64,000 nucleotides of DNA, from positions 1 through 64,000 of the forward strand of contig NZ_NFJU01000014.1 in the NCBI RefSeq assembly GCF_002160025.1, in the 5' to 3' direction. The position numbers were made by a program, and so were the translations under genes. Below the pieces are notes generated by a model. The model saw only the letters and a program-made list of their open reading frames with translations. It made no database searches and was not told the DNA's origin. Positions 15,659-24,000 of this stretch are shown piece by piece. Origin of the DNA: Anaeromassilibacillus sp. An200 (GTDB lineage Bacteria; Bacillota; Clostridia; Oscillospirales; Acutalibacteraceae). Each line of letters opens with the position of its first letter. Within the stretch, counting starts at the first letter, position 1.

Positions 15659-16678
15659 ATGCCTGCTACGATACAGGACGTTGCGAAAGCATCGGGCGTC
15701 TCAGTGGGCACGGTATCCAGGGCTTTGAACAATTACCCGGATGTGAGCGCGAAAACACGCGCGAAGGTGCTCGAGGCCGTGCGGGAGCTGGGGTATTCCC
15801 CCAACCTCATGGCGAAAAATCTTTCCTCCAAGCATATACAGAATATTGCTGTTATTCTCTCCGGTTTTCTGGAGGAGAAAATGTTTAACGGGTTTGAAAC
15901 CATCCTCATGCGCGGCGCTTATGAGTACGCCGAGGAGCATGGCCTGGAGGTTTCCCTGTATGTCATCAACGGCAAAATCCAGATGGAAAAAAGCTACGAG
16001 CAGATGTGCTATGAGCACAATCTGGCCGGAGCGATTCTTCTGGGCCTGAAAACAACCGACCCATACTGCGAAACGCTCGGCGCGAGCCGGTATCCCTGCG
16101 TCACCATCGATCTTGAGGTCGCGGGCGATAACGTCACGAGCGTTACCATTGATCATATCGCGGCGTTTAAAGAGCTCACCCAGTATCTCATTGACTGCGG
16201 GCACAAGAAAATTGTCCTGGTGAATGGCCGCAAAAACGCCATGGTTACACTGGAACGATTGGCAGGAGCCTATGAGGCCATGGAGAAAAACGGCCTGACG
16301 CTCACAAACGACAACATTATCTACACCAATTTTCTGCGCGAGGAAGCGTATGACGGCGTGCTGCGCTATTTTTCCGAGCACAGCCCCGACAGCGCTACTG
16401 CATTCCTCTGCATGAGCGATATGCTCGCCATCGGCACGATGCAGGCGCTCCGCCAGCTTGGGCGGCGCGTCCCGCAGGATTATTCTGTTGTCGGCTACGA
16501 CGGGCTTGAACTTACCGAGTACACCGATCCGCCGCTTACCACCGTCGATCAGAATATCTTCGAAAAGGGCTACAAGGCCGCGCAGGTTCTTCACTCCAGA
16601 ATCCGGGGAGAACGAGTGCCGAACCGTGTTGTCCTTCCCCATACCCTTGCCATTCGCGGCAGCGTCAGAAACATCTGA
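15659..16678 (+). CDS. LacI-family transcription regulator of the sugar module
   Basis: 339 residues. Helix-turn-helix at residues 3-25 (TIQDVAKASGVSVGTVSRALN), hinge helix YSPNLMAKNLSSK, then a periplasmic-binding-protein-like sensor domain ending in ...PLTTVDQNIFEKGYKAAQ...LPHTLAIRGS, as in the CcpA/LacI group. It probably represses the transporter and phosphorylase genes that follow and its own gene through the AAAACGTTTT sites, and releases them on binding a sugar. GGAGGGGAGGG precedes the ATG. It lies 185 bp before the sugar-binding protein gene on the same strand. Confidence 0.92.
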   Translation: MPATIQDVAKASGVSVGTVSRALNNYPDVSAKTRAKVLEAVRELGYSPNLMAKNLSSKHIQNIAVILSGFLEEKMFNGFETILMRGAYEYAEEHGLEVSLYVINGKIQMEKSYEQMCYEHNLAGAILLGLKTTDPYCETLGASRYPCVTIDLEVAGDNVTSVTIDHIAAFKELTQYLIDCGHKKIVLVNGRKNAMVTLERLAGAYEAMEKNGLTLTNDNIIYTNFLREEAYDGVLRYFSEHSPDSATAFLCMSDMLAIGTMQALRQLGRRVPQDYSVVGYDGLELTEYTDPPLTTVDQNIFEKGYKAAQVLHSRIRGERVPNRVVLPHTLAIRGSVRNI

Positions 16679-16701
16679 CGCCATTTTTTCAGGATATTCC
16701 A

Positions 16702-16711
16702 AAAACGTTTT
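16702..16711. promoter_or_regulatory. Operator palindrome AAAACGTTTT, copy 2
   Basis: Between lacI and the binding-protein gene, 62 bp from copy 3. Two operators at this spacing could support looping or cooperative repression. Confidence 0.6.
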
Positions 16712-16763
16712 CGACCCAATTTCCCCTTTTTCTCCCTGGAAAGGAAGAGGAATTTGCGCAAAA

Positions 16764-16777
16764 CAAAAACGTTTTTG
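16764..16777. promoter_or_regulatory. Operator palindrome CAAAAACGTTTTTG, copy 3
   Basis: A 14-bp perfect palindrome, the longest of the three sites, about 87 bp before the binding-protein start. A clear -35/-10 pair for the operon could not be assigned near it. Confidence 0.65.
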
Positions 16778-16863
16778 TAAAATTTTGTCGAGTTCTCCTT
16801 TCGGAGATCGAAATAGTAAAAAATTCCTGCTATTATTATTTAATTTTAAGGAGGAATCTGAAA

Positions 16864-18213
16864 ATGAAAGCGAAAAAGATTTTGGCCAGTGTGCTGGCCG
16901 GCCTGATGCTTCTTGCCACGGCTGGCTGCAACAACAATGGGGGCGGCTCCACCGCTTCCGGCTCGACGGCTTCCGGCGGCAGCTCGAAGGGCGTGATCGA
17001 GGTAAGCATCCCGTCTTACAAGACGGGCGAGAACGTGGGCGCTGTGTTCTTTGAGCCCCAGGTTGAGCGCTTCAATGAGAAGTATGAGGGTCAGTACAAG
17101 ATTAACCTTGAGACCGTGCCGCAGGACGGCTTCGGCGATCGTCTCAAGCAGCTGGCCCAGCAGAACAAGCTGCCCGTGCTGGTGCAGGGCGGCGACCTGG
17201 ACTGGATCCTGAACGTCGTGATTCCCAACGGCCTGGCTTGGGATATGACCGACTGGCTTGAGGAGTCCGGCCTGCTCGAGCGTGCCGTTCAGGACAGCGT
17301 GGACTACAACAAGGACAAGGGCGACGGCAAAATCTACACCATCCCGAAGATGACCGTGCGTCCGACCGGCTTCTACTACAACACCGCCATGTGGAATCCG
17401 GAGGAGGATCTGAGCTCCCTGACCATGGATGAGCTGGTCACTCTCCTCGGCGATCAGAAGATTGCTTTCTCCACCGCGGAGAACGGCTGGGTTTCCGCTC
17501 TGTTCCTGACGGCTTTCATTGCCAACCAGGAGGGCGGCGTGGAACTGCTCCAGGCCGGCGCTGACGAGAAGATCACCGACTTCAGCGATCCGATCTTCGT
17601 CAATGCTGTGGCTTCCCTGCAGCAGCTTCTGCAGAACAATGCGGCTTCCAACTCCATCGGCGCGGCTTATGCTGACGCTGCCAACGCCTTCATGAGCGGA
17701 CAGGCCGCCGTGATCGCGAACGGCCCCTGGATGTCCAGCGAGTTCAATGAGTCCAACTCCGCCAACTGGAGCAACGGCTTCGACGGCGCAAACGTGAAGG
17801 CTTCCCTCTTCCCCGGCAATGTGGGCATTGAAAACAACCGTGCTTTCGGCGAGTGGTGGATTTCCGCTTCCGCTTCCGAGGAGGAGATCGAGCTGGCCAA
17901 GGCGTTCCTCGAGTTCATCAGCAACCCCGAGGAGCTTGAGGCTTACCTGCTGGCCGAGGGCGGCGACGCTCCGAACATCGAGTACAGTGAGGACTTCAAG
18001 GAGAAGCAGGCTGAGACGCAGGTTCTCGCGGATCTGGCTGCCGACACCACCGAGGAGACGGTCTATGTGCCCTGCATCCTCGACGTGATTCCGAACTCCG
18101 TTGCGAACACGGAATTCGGCAAGCTCCTGCCCTCCCTCGCAAACGGCACCTATACTCCCGAGGAGTTCTGCGACTGGATGACCCAGAAGTCCGTCGAAGC
18201 TTCCGCGGAATAA
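16864..18213 (+). CDS. Sugar ABC transporter substrate-binding lipoprotein
   Basis: 449 residues, family 1 solute-binding protein. Residues 1-21 form a lipoprotein signal (lipobox ATAGC, Cys at about 20-22), followed by a Gly/Ser/Thr linker. The mature part shows the usual family pattern: VERFNEKYEGQYKINLETVP, an FYYNTAMW segment, and AFMSGQAAVIANGPW near the hinge. It would sit on the outer face of the membrane and pass sugar to the two permeases downstream. AAGGAGG precedes the start. A terminator-like hairpin directly after the gene probably makes it more abundant than the permeases. No ATPase gene is in the operon; such systems usually share an MsmK-type ATPase encoded elsewhere. Confidence 0.93.
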   Translation: MKAKKILASVLAGLMLLATAGCNNNGGGSTASGSTASGGSSKGVIEVSIPSYKTGENVGAVFFEPQVERFNEKYEGQYKINLETVPQDGFGDRLKQLAQQNKLPVLVQGGDLDWILNVVIPNGLAWDMTDWLEESGLLERAVQDSVDYNKDKGDGKIYTIPKMTVRPTGFYYNTAMWNPEEDLSSLTMDELVTLLGDQKIAFSTAENGWVSALFLTAFIANQEGGVELLQAGADEKITDFSDPIFVNAVASLQQLLQNNAASNSIGAAYADAANAFMSGQAAVIANGPWMSSEFNESNSANWSNGFDGANVKASLFPGNVGIENNRAFGEWWISASASEEEIELAKAFLEFISNPEELEAYLLAEGGDAPNIEYSEDFKEKQAETQVLADLAADTTEETVYVPCILDVIPNSVANTEFGKLLPSLANGTYTPEEFCDWMTQKSVEASAE

Positions 18214-18237
18214 GCAGAGATACGCAAAAAGGAAGTA

Positions 18238-18286
18238 AAACGGCGCGCCGGCCTGCTGACGATACAGTCGGCTGCGCGCCGTTTTT
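18238..18286 (+). terminator. Partial terminator between binding protein and permease genes
   Basis: AACGGCGCGC ... GCGCGCCGTTTTT with an inner stem. It may attenuate transcription into the permeases. Confidence 0.7.
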
Positions 18287-18327
18287 CCTTATGAGAGAAT
18301 CCGACAAGAGAGGAGAGAGCCCCCGAT

Positions 18328-19236
18328 ATGAAAGCGCCAAAGAGCAGCCCGCGCGTCAAGGCCAGTAAAATGGAGCGGGCCAACTATAAATGGATTTATC
18401 TGTTCCTTCTTCCCACGGTTCTGATATTCCTGATGTTCTATTTCGTGCCGATCATCCAGGTGTTTCTGACCTCCTTCACCAAGTGGGACGGCTTTAACGC
18501 CCCGGAATTCAACGGCCTGACCAACTACATCAACATGTTCACCAACAGCGGCTTTACTTATGCGCTGAAGAACCTCTTCTACTGGTGCCTCGTCGGCATG
18601 TTCCTGCACGTCGGCTTTGGCGTGCTGACGGCTTTCGTGCTGTATCAGAAGCCGCGCGGATGGAAGTTCACCCGCATGGTGTTCATGATCCCGAACGTGA
18701 TCAGCGCCGCCGCCTGGGCGATGATTTACCGCTTCTTCTTCAGCGACGATATGGGCATTCTCAACAGCTTCATCCGGCTGATCGATCCGAACTTCCATGT
18801 GCAGTGGTTCTATACCTCTCCGTGGGCGTTCTGGGCCGTCACCTTCACCTGGCTGTTCTATGCCGTCATCGTCACCCTGCTGGTGCTGGGCGATCTGATG
18901 AACATTCCGCAGGAGCTTAACGAAGCCGCGAAAATTGACGGAGCCTCCGGCTGGCAGCTCGTGCGTCACATCCAGCTGCCGCTGTGCCGCTCCGCGATCG
19001 GCACCTCCGTCATCTGCACGCTGACCTCCCGTATCTCCATGTACGAGCAGATCTCCCTGACCACGCAGGGAGGCCCCGGCGACGACACCATGAGCCTGTC
19101 CATCCTGCTCGTCAAGGGCATCACGGACTACCGCTATGGCTACGCGAATGCCATCGGCGTGCTGATGTTCGTCATCGGCCTGATCATTCTCGGCATCGTG
19201 AACAAGGCGTTCCGTATGGACGTTTCGGATTATTAA
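18328..19236 (+). CDS. Sugar ABC transporter permease, MalF type
   Basis: 302 residues with about six membrane helices. The first spans roughly residues 20-45 (YLFLLPTVLIFLMFYFVPIIQVFL). The cytoplasmic EAA loop is present as ELNEAAKIDGASGWQLVRHIQLP, the contact site for the ATPase. It pairs with the permease encoded 18 bp downstream. GAGAGGAGAGAG precedes the ATG. Confidence 0.93.
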   Translation: MKAPKSSPRVKASKMERANYKWIYLFLLPTVLIFLMFYFVPIIQVFLTSFTKWDGFNAPEFNGLTNYINMFTNSGFTYALKNLFYWCLVGMFLHVGFGVLTAFVLYQKPRGWKFTRMVFMIPNVISAAAWAMIYRFFFSDDMGILNSFIRLIDPNFHVQWFYTSPWAFWAVTFTWLFYAVIVTLLVLGDLMNIPQELNEAAKIDGASGWQLVRHIQLPLCRSAIGTSVICTLTSRISMYEQISLTTQGGPGDDTMSLSILLVKGITDYRYGYANAIGVLMFVIGLIILGIVNKAFRMDVSDY

Positions 19237-19254
19237 GAAGGGAGGGCTTTCATC

Positions 19255-20088
19255 ATGGATAAAACGAAAAAGATTCTTACGAAAATCCTCCTGTACTTCG
19301 TGGAGATTTTTGTCATTGTCGTGTCCATTTTCCCGATTCTGTGGGTTATCGCTTCCTCCTTCAAGACAAACGGCGAGATTCTGTCCAGCCCTCTGGCGCT
19401 GCCCTCCTCGCTGTCGTTTGAGCCGTACATCCATCTGTTCCAGGAATACAACTTCCCGGTTTACTTCCTCAATTCGCTGCTGGCGGCGGGTATCTCCACC
19501 TTTGTCTCCCTGCTGTTCTACGCGATGGGCGGCTATGTGATCGCGAAGTTCCGTTTCCCCGGACGCGGCCTGCTGTTTGCCCTCTTCACCGTGACGCTTC
19601 TGGTGCCGGGCCACAGCCGCACGCAGCCGATTTTCTCCCTCATCACCCAGCTCAATCTGTATGACAGCATCTGGGGCGTGACGGTGGTGTACCTCTCCGC
19701 CGGTATGGCCATGTCGATCTTCGTGCTCAAGGCGGGCTTCATGGCGATCCCCGCTTCCCTTGACGAGGCGGCTGGCCTGGAGGGCTGCGGCTTCTTCCGC
19801 ACCTTCTGGTCGATCAACCTGCCGCTTGCCAAGAGCGCCCTTTCCACCGCCGGAATTCTCATGTTCCTCGGCAACTGGAACGAGTACTATTTCGCGTCCC
19901 TGCTGACTGTTTCCGATACGCAGCGCACGCTGCCGATCGCGCTGGCTTTCTTCACCAGCGAATTCTCCTACAACTATACTTCCCTGTTCGCCGCGCTGAC
20001 GGTCGTGGTGCTGCCGGGCATCATCCTGTACGCTTTCGCGCAGGAGCAGGTGCAGGCCAGCGTCGTGTCCAGCGGCGTCAAGGGCTGA
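19255..20088 (+). CDS. Sugar ABC transporter permease, MalG type
   Basis: 277 residues, about six membrane helices starting at residue 12. The EAA loop reads SLDEAAGLEGCGFFRTFWSINLP and the C terminus ends in QASVVSSGVKG, typical of MalG-like permeases. AAGGGAGGGC precedes the ATG. With the 18328-19236 product it forms the membrane channel of the importer. Confidence 0.93.
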   Translation: MDKTKKILTKILLYFVEIFVIVVSIFPILWVIASSFKTNGEILSSPLALPSSLSFEPYIHLFQEYNFPVYFLNSLLAAGISTFVSLLFYAMGGYVIAKFRFPGRGLLFALFTVTLLVPGHSRTQPIFSLITQLNLYDSIWGVTVVYLSAGMAMSIFVLKAGFMAIPASLDEAAGLEGCGFFRTFWSINLPLAKSALSTAGILMFLGNWNEYYFASLLTVSDTQRTLPIALAFFTSEFSYNYTSLFAALTVVVLPGIILYAFAQEQVQASVVSSGVKG

Positions 20089-20187
20089 TGATACCCCATC
20101 GTTTTTGATTCCCCGGCCCTGGGGGAAGGCCGTTTTTCGCTTTCCCGGCCTTTCCCGGGCGTATTCTGAGAAGGAGTGACCGTTTCC

Positions 20188-22488
20188 ATGAATTATAAGA
20201 AGGAACCCCTTGGCTGGATCATCGAGGAAGATGTATTTGATCCCCGCCGCACCGGAAAATGCGAGTCTATTTTCGCGCAGGGCAACGGCTATATGAACAT
20301 CCGCTGCACGCTGGAGGAGAGCTATGTCGGCGAGCACCGCGGCGCTTTCATCACCGGCACCTTCAACAAGGCTCTGCCCGACGAGGTGACGGAGCTGCCG
20401 AACCTGCCGGACGTGACGGAGATGAAGATCCTCGTCAACGGCGAGCGCTTTGCCATGGACGCCGGAAAAACCGAGGGCTACAGCCGTACCCTCGATCTGC
20501 GCACGGGCGAGGTGGTGCGCACCGTCAACTGGACGAGCCCCGCGGGCGTGAAGCTGCGCTTTGCCTTCCGCCGCTTTGTCTCTTTGAAAAATGAGCATCT
20601 GGCTGCCTTCCGCATGGAAGTCACCCCGCTTTCCGGGGATGTCGATCTGGTGATCGAGAGCGGCATCAGCTCCCGCACCTCCAACTCCGGCTCCCAGCAC
20701 TGCGCCGAGGGCGAAAAGCGCCTGGTTGAGGGCGGCGCGCTGCGCCTGATGACCCGCACCACGCAGTCCGACGTGCCGGTGGTGGTGCACTGCCTGCACA
20801 AGTTCACCCCCGCCCCGGCCGCTTCCCTGCCCGTCATGGAGCGCCGCTGCTTTGTGAACCGCTACACCTTCCATGTCGCGAAGGACGAGACGCTTTCCAT
20901 GGAGAAGCTGGCGGCCTACCACACCGGCCGCGACCTTGTCTTTACCTCCTACGGCCAGCCCGCGGGCTCCACGAACGCCATGCAGGTCTGCGCCGCGGGC
21001 GACGCCTGCCTCGCGAAGGCAGCCGGACACTCCTATGAGGATCTGCTCGCGGAATCCGCCGCCTGCTGGAAGCAGTATTGGGACGAGCAGGATGTCGTGA
21101 TCGAGAGCGAGGATCCGTTTGATCAGCTCGGCATGCGCTTTGCCCTCTATCACCTGAACATCATGATCCGCCGTGACGACAGCCGTGTGGGCATCGGCGC
21201 GAAAGGCATGACGGGCGAGGGCTACAAGGGCCATTCCTTTTGGGATACGGAAATGTTCCTCATGCCGCATTACCTCTTCACCGACCCCAAGGCCGCCCGC
21301 ACGCTGCTGGAATACCGCTGGCGCAGCCTGCCCGGCGCGTTCAAGAAGGCCGAGGAGAACGGCTATTCCGGCGCCATGTTCCCGTGGGAGAGTGCCTGGC
21401 TGGACGACGGCGAGGTGACGCCGCTCATCGGCGGCGCGGATATCGTGACGGGCAAGAGCATCCCGATTCTCACCGGCATGATTGAGCACCACATCTCCGC
21501 GGACGTCTCCTGGGGCGTGTGGCTCTACTACCTCGCCACCGGCGACGACTCCTATATGGATCAGTGCGGCTGCGAGATTCTCGTCGAGACGGCCCGCTTC
21601 TGGTCGAGCCGCGTGGAGTGGCAGGAGGACAAGGGGCGCTATGAGATCCGCGATGTCATTGGCCCCGACGAGTACAAGGAGCATGTCGACAACAACGCCT
21701 TCACGAACTATCTGACGGCGGAGAACCTGGACCGCGCCTGCGATGTGATCGCACAAATGCAGGAGAGGTGGCCGAACGCCTATGCTTCGCTCTCCGAGAA
21801 GTATGATCTCGCGGCCCTCTCGGCACAGTTCCAGGACGTACGCGCGAAGCTCTACCTGCCCCAGCCGGACGCCGACGGCATCATTGCGCAGAACGATCAG
21901 TATCTTGGCCTGGAAAAGACCGATCTCTCGAAATACAAGGCGCAGACGGGCGTTTCCTCCATCTATGAGGACTACAGCCCTCACCAGATGAACCAGATGA
22001 TGGTCTCCAAGCAGGCGGACCTCGTGATGCTCCTGCGCGTCATGCCCGACCTGTTCGACGCGGACACGCTGCGCAAGAACTTCCTGTTCTACGAGTCCCG
22101 CACGCTGCATGACTCCTCGCTGAGCCATGGGCAGCACTGCGTCCTCGCGTCCTGGCTCGGCCTGGATGAGATGGCGCTCGACATGTATCGCCACGCCATC
22201 CACATTGACCTTGGCCCGAACATGACCTCCTCCGACGAGGGCATTCACAGCGCCTCGATGGGCAATGTGTGGCAGTGCGCCGTCTGCGGCTTTGCGGGCC
22301 TTCAGTGGCACGCCGATCATCTCTCGCTCGACAACCATCTGCCGGCCTGCTGGAAGCGCCTGGCCTTCCGGGTGCATTACCGCGGCGCCGTGCTGCGCGT
22401 GGAGATGACACGCGACGCGATGCACATCACAAAGCTTTCCGGCCCGTCCGTGAAGCTTGTGGTCAACGGCGTGGAGGACACGCTGTAA
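20188..22488 (+). CDS. GH65 disaccharide phosphorylase (maltose/kojibiose-type)
   Basis: 766 residues, the usual GH65 length. The N-terminal beta-sandwich (GNGYMNIRCTLEESYVGEHRG), the (alpha/alpha)6 barrel with GHSFWDTEMFLMPHY, and the catalytic acid Glu in IGPDEYKEHVDNNAFTNYL are all present. MVSKQADLVML and HDSSLSHGQH line the phosphate site. It would split an imported alpha-linked glucose disaccharide with phosphate to beta-glucose-1-phosphate and a second sugar. Start at 20188 (GAAGGAG upstream) is preferred to 20176. Maltose, kojibiose, nigerose and trehalose phosphorylases cannot be told apart with confidence here. No beta-phosphoglucomutase gene is next to it. Confidence 0.9.
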   Translation: MNYKKEPLGWIIEEDVFDPRRTGKCESIFAQGNGYMNIRCTLEESYVGEHRGAFITGTFNKALPDEVTELPNLPDVTEMKILVNGERFAMDAGKTEGYSRTLDLRTGEVVRTVNWTSPAGVKLRFAFRRFVSLKNEHLAAFRMEVTPLSGDVDLVIESGISSRTSNSGSQHCAEGEKRLVEGGALRLMTRTTQSDVPVVVHCLHKFTPAPAASLPVMERRCFVNRYTFHVAKDETLSMEKLAAYHTGRDLVFTSYGQPAGSTNAMQVCAAGDACLAKAAGHSYEDLLAESAACWKQYWDEQDVVIESEDPFDQLGMRFALYHLNIMIRRDDSRVGIGAKGMTGEGYKGHSFWDTEMFLMPHYLFTDPKAARTLLEYRWRSLPGAFKKAEENGYSGAMFPWESAWLDDGEVTPLIGGADIVTGKSIPILTGMIEHHISADVSWGVWLYYLATGDDSYMDQCGCEILVETARFWSSRVEWQEDKGRYEIRDVIGPDEYKEHVDNNAFTNYLTAENLDRACDVIAQMQERWPNAYASLSEKYDLAALSAQFQDVRAKLYLPQPDADGIIAQNDQYLGLEKTDLSKYKAQTGVSSIYEDYSPHQMNQMMVSKQADLVMLLRVMPDLFDADTLRKNFLFYESRTLHDSSLSHGQHCVLASWLGLDEMALDMYRHAIHIDLGPNMTSSDEGIHSASMGNVWQCAVCGFAGLQWHADHLSLDNHLPACWKRLAFRVHYRGAVLRVEMTRDAMHITKLSGPSVKLVVNGVEDTL

Positions 22489-22533
22489 GGGGGTTGCTGC
22501 CATCTGACGGTGGGCTCCGCTTTTGCAGGATCG

Positions 22534-22580
22534 AAAAAGGGTTTCCCCGAAAGCACAGGCTTTTGGGGAAACCCTTTTTT
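22534..22580. terminator. Bidirectional terminator after the sugar operon
   Basis: AAAAAGGGTTTCCCC (22534-22548) pairs with GGGGAAACCCTTTTT (22565-22579). It serves the converging GH65 gene and the minus-strand gene on the right. Confidence 0.9.
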
Positions 22581-22603
22581 CATATTAATTCATATGCTTT
22601 CAA

Positions 22604-23758
22604 TCAGCCCGGCTTATAGCCGTTTTTGATCAGCAGGTTCTGGATCTTCTCGTGGGGATCGATCAGGGCGCTCATGGAAACGTCGTGGTTCAGAGCGGCG
22701 ATGAGGTAAGCAATGTACTTGCTGCAATCCACCTCATAGAACCACTCGCGGCTGCGCAGGGCGTCGGTGCGGTATGTGAGGTTGGAGCCGAGCACACCGC
22801 TGATGATGCCCTTGCTGTACGCTTCATCGAACTGGTCGAGGCCATTGGTGAAGATCGGGTAAGTGGCATAGCAGAAGATGCGGCGGGCATTCTGCTTTTT
22901 CAGCTCGTAGGCAATGTCGAGCATGGACTCGCCGGAGGAAATGATGTCGTCCGCGATGAACACATCCTTGCCCTCCACGGAATCGCCCAGGTATTCATGC
23001 GCAATGATCGGGTTGCGGCCGTTCACCACGCGGGAGTAGTCACGGCGCTTGTAGAACATGCCGAGGTTGACCCCGAGCACGGAAGCGTAGTACATGTTGC
23101 GGTTCAGGGCACCCTCGTCCGGGCTGACGATCATGAAGTTGTCCCAGTCCAGCTTGAGGTTCGGCACCTGGTTGATCAGGGCCTTGAGCACCTGGTAGGT
23201 GGGCATGACGTTGTCGAAGCCCATGAGAGGGGCGGCGTTCTGTACGCGGGGATCGTGCGCGTCGAAGCTGATGACGTTCGCCACGCCCATGGCCTGCAGC
23301 TCCTGCAAAGCAAACGCGCAGTCGAGGCTTTCACGGTAGTTGCGGCGGTGCTGGCGGCCGCCGAAGAGAATGGGCATAATCACGCTCAGACGGTGGGCCT
23401 TGCCGCTGGCCGCCTGAATGAGACGCTTGAGATCCTGGAAATGGTCGTCCGGGCTCATGCTGTTCTGCTGGCCAAACATGTTGTACTTGCAGCTGTAGTT
23501 TCCCACGTCGACAAGCAGATACAGATCCATGCCGCGCACCGTGTCGCGGATCAGGCCCTTGCCGTCGCCGGAGGAAAAGCGGGGGCATTCGCTTTCAATG
23601 ATGAAGGATTCCTTGGCTTCAGGGCTTCCCTGTGCCATCTGCACCAGGTAGCTGTCCACCTTTTCTCCCATTTCCCGTGCGCCCTCCGTCACAATCAGAC
23701 CGAGGGACGCCGTGCGGCTGCCCCTGTGAAAGATCGCCTTCGCGTCCATATGCTCCAC
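22604..23758 (-). CDS. prs: Ribose-phosphate pyrophosphokinase-like protein
   Basis: 384 residues. The PRPP-binding loop DVFIADDIISSGESM and the N-terminal MPILFGGRQHRRNYRESLD (equivalent to the flexible-loop region) identify the PRPP synthetase/phosphoribosyltransferase fold. It would make PRPP from ribose-5-phosphate and ATP for nucleotides, His and Trp. It is about 65 residues longer than ordinary Prs, with extra N-terminal sequence and a long C terminus, so it belongs to a variant class. GTG at 23758 is chosen for AAAAGGAG eight bases upstream; ATG at 23749 is also possible, while the ATG at 23803 has no ribosome binding site. Confidence 0.85.
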   Translation of the reverse strand: MEHMDAKAIFHRGSRTASLGLIVTEGAREMGEKVDSYLVQMAQGSPEAKESFIIESECPRFSSGDGKGLIRDTVRGMDLYLLVDVGNYSCKYNMFGQQNSMSPDDHFQDLKRLIQAASGKAHRLSVIMPILFGGRQHRRNYRESLDCAFALQELQAMGVANVISFDAHDPRVQNAAPLMGFDNVMPTYQVLKALINQVPNLKLDWDNFMIVSPDEGALNRNMYYASVLGVNLGMFYKRRDYSRVVNGRNPIIAHEYLGDSVEGKDVFIADDIISSGESMLDIAYELKKQNARRIFCYATYPIFTNGLDQFDEAYSKGIISGVLGSNLTYRTDALRSREWFYEVDCSKYIAYLIAALNHDVSMSALIDPHEKIQNLLIKNGYKPG

Positions 23759-23801
23759 CGTTACCACTCCTTTTCGATGATTCCGTGTGTAATGTACCTT
23801 C

Positions 23802-23831
23802 ATTTTACACGATCTTTACCTGATATTACAA
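23802..23831 (-). promoter_or_regulatory. Promoter of the prs-like gene
   Basis: Minus strand TTGTAA (23826-23831), 18 bp, TAAAAT (23802-23807). Confidence 0.45.
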
Positions 23832-23944
23832 TCTCCCGGGCCAAAAATCTGCGATATACTGAAAAAATCGCCTTTTTTCTGTCTGTAATTCGACACAAAG
23901 CCCGCAGAAGCGGCTCTTTTGCGGAAATTTGGTGCAAAAAAGGA

Positions 23945-23993
23945 AAAAACCGGCCGGTTCAGCGGGGAGATCCCGCCGGACCGGCCGGCTGTT
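23945..23993 (-). terminator. Terminator after the phosphohexomutase gene
   Basis: Minus strand GCCGGCCGGTCCGGCGGG ... CCCGCTGAACCGGCCGG followed by six T. Confidence 0.85.
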
Positions 23994-24000
23994 TATCTGT

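Noticed and set aside
18289-22503. 1404-codon open frame on the minus strand across the sugar transporter and GH65 genes
   Set aside because: It is antisense to four well-supported genes with family motifs. The product is rich in His, Arg, Glu and Gly without domains, as expected of a GC-rich shadow frame.
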